From positions 1 through 64,000 of the forward strand of contig NZ_QRDW01000008.1 in the NCBI RefSeq assembly GCF_003385955.1: a DNA stretch of 64,000 nucleotides, given 5' to 3'. Below are positions 61,850 through 64,000 of the stretch, one piece after another. How positions within the stretch are numbered: the stretch's first letter is position 1; the number at the start of each line of letters is the position of its first letter. Below the pieces are notes generated by a model. That model was not told the DNA's origin, searched no databases, and worked only from the letters and a program-made list of their open reading frames with translations. The stretch is from Aestuariispira insulae (GTDB lineage Bacteria; Pseudomonadota; Alphaproteobacteria; UBA8366; Aestuariispiraceae). Position numbers and translations under genes: made by a program.

Positions 61850-64000
61850 TCAGGTGTCATGAGCGATCAGGGTCTCCCCGGCAGCATGTTTTCGCTTGGA
61901 CCGGAACATCCTGCGCAGGGTCAGATAGAAGACCGGGGTCAGGAAGAGCCCGAAGAATGTGACCCCCAGCATGCCGAAAAAGACCGCTGAGCCCAGCGCC
62001 TGGCGCATTTCCGCGCCTGGGCCGGTGGCGATCATCAGAGGCACCACACCAAGCACGAAAGCAAAGGCGGTCATCAGGATCGGACGAAGACGCAGGCGCG
62101 CCGCTTCGATGACGGCGGCCCGCAGGGGCTTGCCTTCATCTTCCAGCTGTTTGGCAAATTCCACGATCAGGATCGCGTTTTTCGCCGCCAGTGCCACCAG
62201 CACAACCAAACCGATCTGGGTCAGGATATTATTATCCATGCCGCGCAGGGAGACCCCGGTCAGGGCGGAAAGCATGCTCATCGGCACGATCAAGATGATC
62301 GCCAGCGGCAGGACCCAGCTCTCATATTGTGCTGCCAACAGCAGGAAGACAAAGACGATTGCCAGCAGGAAGATAAAGACCGCCGTGTCGCCGGTCTGTT
62401 TTTCCTGATAGGCAAGCTCTGTCCACTCGATCTCCAGCCCCTGTGGCAATGTCTGGGCCGCCATGTCTTCCATGATCTTGAGCGCCTCCCCGGTGGAAAT
62501 GCCGGGCATGGCGCTGCCCTGCAACGGCACTGATGTATACATGTTATAGCGCTGGACCAGATCCGGCCCCGCCACATCACGAATTTCCACCAGTGTGCCC
62601 AGCGGCACCAGCGCGCCCGTGGCGGACCGCACTTTCAGGCTGGCAATATCCTCACGCTCTGCCCGAAAGGCCTGGTCGGCCTGGGCACGGACCTGGTAAA
62701 CCCGGCCAAAGGCATTGAAATCGTTAACATAGGCGGTGCCCAGATTGATCTGAAGGGTTTCGAAAATTGCCGGGATAGGCACATTCAGCATGCGCGCCTT
62801 GACCCGGTCAATCTCCAGATAGACCTGCGGGCTGGAGGCGCTGAAGGTTGTGAAGACGCCCATGACGCCCGGCGTCTGGCTGGCCTGCCCCATCATCTGA
62901 TAGGCTGCGGCCAGGACCCGTTGCACGCTGTCGCCATTGCGTTCCTGGATCTGCATCTTGAAACCGCCGGCATTCCCGATACCGCTGACCGGTGGGGGCG
63001 GCACGGCGATGATGAAGGCTTCCTGGATCGATTGCAGGCGGCCATAAATCTGGCCGATGATCGCATTGGCATTCTGGCCGTTTTCGATCCGGCTGTCGAA
63101 ATCCTCAAATGTGGCGAAGATAGCGGCGGCATTGGACGCGTTGGTGAAGGTTGCGCCTGAAAAACCGGCAAAGGCCACGGCATTTTTCACACCCGGCGTA
63201 TCCAAAATGATCTGGGTCGCGCGCTTGGTCACCTCGTCAGTCCGGGCCAGGGATGCGCCATCGGGCAGTTGGATCACCACGATGGAATATCCCTGGTCCT
63301 GCGTCGGGATGAAGCCGCGCGGTACCGTCATGAAGCTATTAACCGTTAACGCGACCAGACCGGCATAAAGCACCCACATGAGGGCGGTCCGTTTGGTGAC
63401 AAAGCGGATCGATCGGCCATAGCGGTTGGTCAGCCCGTCAAAGAGATGGTTGAAGCCGTTGGCGAAACTGCGGCCCCAGCGCGCCAGGAAAAAAGTGGGT
63501 TCCTGATCCTGGCCGGGCCGGTGCAGCAGCAGGGCGGCCAATGCCGGTGACAATGTCAGCGAGTTCAAGGCAGAAATCAGGGTGGATATAGCGATGGTCA
63601 GGGCAAATTGCTTGTAAAACTGTCCGGAAATGCCCGGTATGAAAGCGGTCGGCACAAAGACCGCGCACAAGACCAACGCCATGGCTATGAGCGCACTGCC
63701 AACCTCGTCCATGCTTTTGTGGGCGGCTTGGCGCGGGCTCATGCCCAGGGCGATGTTCCGCTCCACATTCTCCACCACGACAATAGCATCATCCACCACG
63801 ATACCGATGGCCAGGACCAGTCCAAACAGGGTCAGGGTGTTGAGCGAATAATCAAAGGCGGCCATGAAAGCCAATGTCCCGATCAGCGAGACTGGAATGG
63901 CGGCGATCGGAATGATCGCGGTGCGCCAGGATTGCAGGAAGATGATCACGACCAAGATCACCAGGATCATGGCTTCGAACAGGGTCTTGTAAACCTCGTT
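61850..64000 (-). CDS. RND-type hydrophobe/amphiphile efflux pump (HAE1), partial
   Basis: The visible 716 codons are the C-terminal part of an inner-membrane RND exporter that drives drugs or lipophilic compounds out with the proton gradient. The fragment includes LFGLVLAIGIVVDDAIVVVENVERN (pattern), the proton-relay aspartates in IGIVVDDAIVVVEN, a periplasmic docking and pore domain, and a second membrane half beginning LAAQYESWVLPLAIIL and ending MLGVTFFGLFLTPVFYLTLRRM. The reading frame is open to the window edge, so the N-terminal ~330 residues are missing; the codons in 63971-64000 read NEVYKTLFEA. The membrane-fusion partner is presumably beyond the edge. Confidence 0.93.
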   Translation of the reverse strand, partial: NEVYKTLFEAMILVILVVIIFLQSWRTAIIPIAAIPVSLIGTLAFMAAFDYSLNTLTLFGLVLAIGIVVDDAIVVVENVERNIALGMSPRQAAHKSMDEVGSALIAMALVLCAVFVPTAFIPGISGQFYKQFALTIAISTLISALNSLTLSPALAALLLHRPGQDQEPTFFLARWGRSFANGFNHLFDGLTNRYGRSIRFVTKRTALMWVLYAGLVALTVNSFMTVPRGFIPTQDQGYSIVVIQLPDGASLARTDEVTKRATQIILDTPGVKNAVAFAGFSGATFTNASNAAAIFATFEDFDSRIENGQNANAIIGQIYGRLQSIQEAFIIAVPPPPVSGIGNAGGFKMQIQERNGDSVQRVLAAAYQMMGQASQTPGVMGVFTTFSASSPQVYLEIDRVKARMLNVPIPAIFETLQINLGTAYVNDFNAFGRVYQVRAQADQAFRAEREDIASLKVRSATGALVPLGTLVEIRDVAGPDLVQRYNMYTSVPLQGSAMPGISTGEALKIMEDMAAQTLPQGLEIEWTELAYQEKQTGDTAVFIFLLAIVFVFLLLAAQYESWVLPLAIILIVPMSMLSALTGVSLRGMDNNILTQIGLVVLVALAAKNAILIVEFAKQLEDEGKPLRAAVIEAARLRLRPILMTAFAFVLGVVPLMIATGPGAEMRQALGSAVFFGMLGVTFFGLFLTPVFYLTLRRMFRSKRKHAAGETLIAHDT

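Overview
The window reads as a stretch of an alphaproteobacterial chromosome, GC-rich apart from a few AT-rich promoter regions and one small gene at the left edge. The lineage call rests on several things: the DUF1285 / NUDIX / DUF6111 / CCA-adding enzyme order, the facing MoxR / DUF58 / DUF4159 operon, a TIGR01459-type HAD hydrolase, a degenerate EAL protein resembling TipF, and a palindromic intergenic repeat of a type common in this class. A free-living aerobic heterotroph, perhaps of the Rhodospirillales/Sneathiellales sphere, would fit; that is inference. I see no rRNA, tRNA, CRISPR array, insertion sequence or prophage.

Layout. 1-4.4 kb: an AT-rich small membrane protein, greA and carB. 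4.5-10 kb: a secreted DUF1194 protein, a MocR regulator divergent from an EamA exporter, a secreted tandem dimeric-barrel protein translationally coupled to an ECF sigma factor behind an ECF-like promoter, and a VOC protein. 10-13 kb: yggT, DUF167, folD, a palindromic repeat, two small DUF3253-like proteins and an NnrU-type membrane protein. 13-18 kb: two GGDEF proteins, argG, a degenerate cupredoxin-like protein and a periplasmic solute-binding protein. 18-22 kb: two divergent paralogues around a 19-bp palindrome, then choline-sulfatase (betC) divergent from its LysR regulator. 22-29 kb: a VOC protein, an HxlR regulator, rlmN, a glycosyltransferase and korAB. 29-35 kb: an unrecognised 681-residue protein with an internal duplication, a flavin disulfide reductase and a BCCT transporter. 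35-50 kb: pepN; a tightly overlapping operon (DUF1285, NUDIX, DUF6111, cca, SGNH hydrolase) facing the MoxR/DUF58/DUF4159/GATase-like operon; a class V aminotransferase; a HAD hydrolase. 50-64 kb: the EAL protein, pyrD, DUF952, a second EamA exporter, a cobalamin riboswitch ahead of a betaine-homocysteine-type methyltransferase, a PPOX protein divergent from a PdxR-like MocR regulator, a TerB-like protein, acetoacetyl-CoA synthetase and the C-terminal part of an RND efflux pump running off the right edge.

How the genes work together. Choline-sulfatase, the BCCT carrier and the betaine-homocysteine-type methyltransferase could form a scattered route from choline sulfate through betaine to methionine; the last step would be switched by B12 through the riboswitch. 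Control by regulator-target divergence recurs (LysR/betC, MocR/EamA, MocR/PPOX). The least explained parts are the ECF sigma / tandem-barrel pair with its own promoter motif, the divergent paralogue pair with an iron-box-like palindrome, and the duplicated 681-residue protein.
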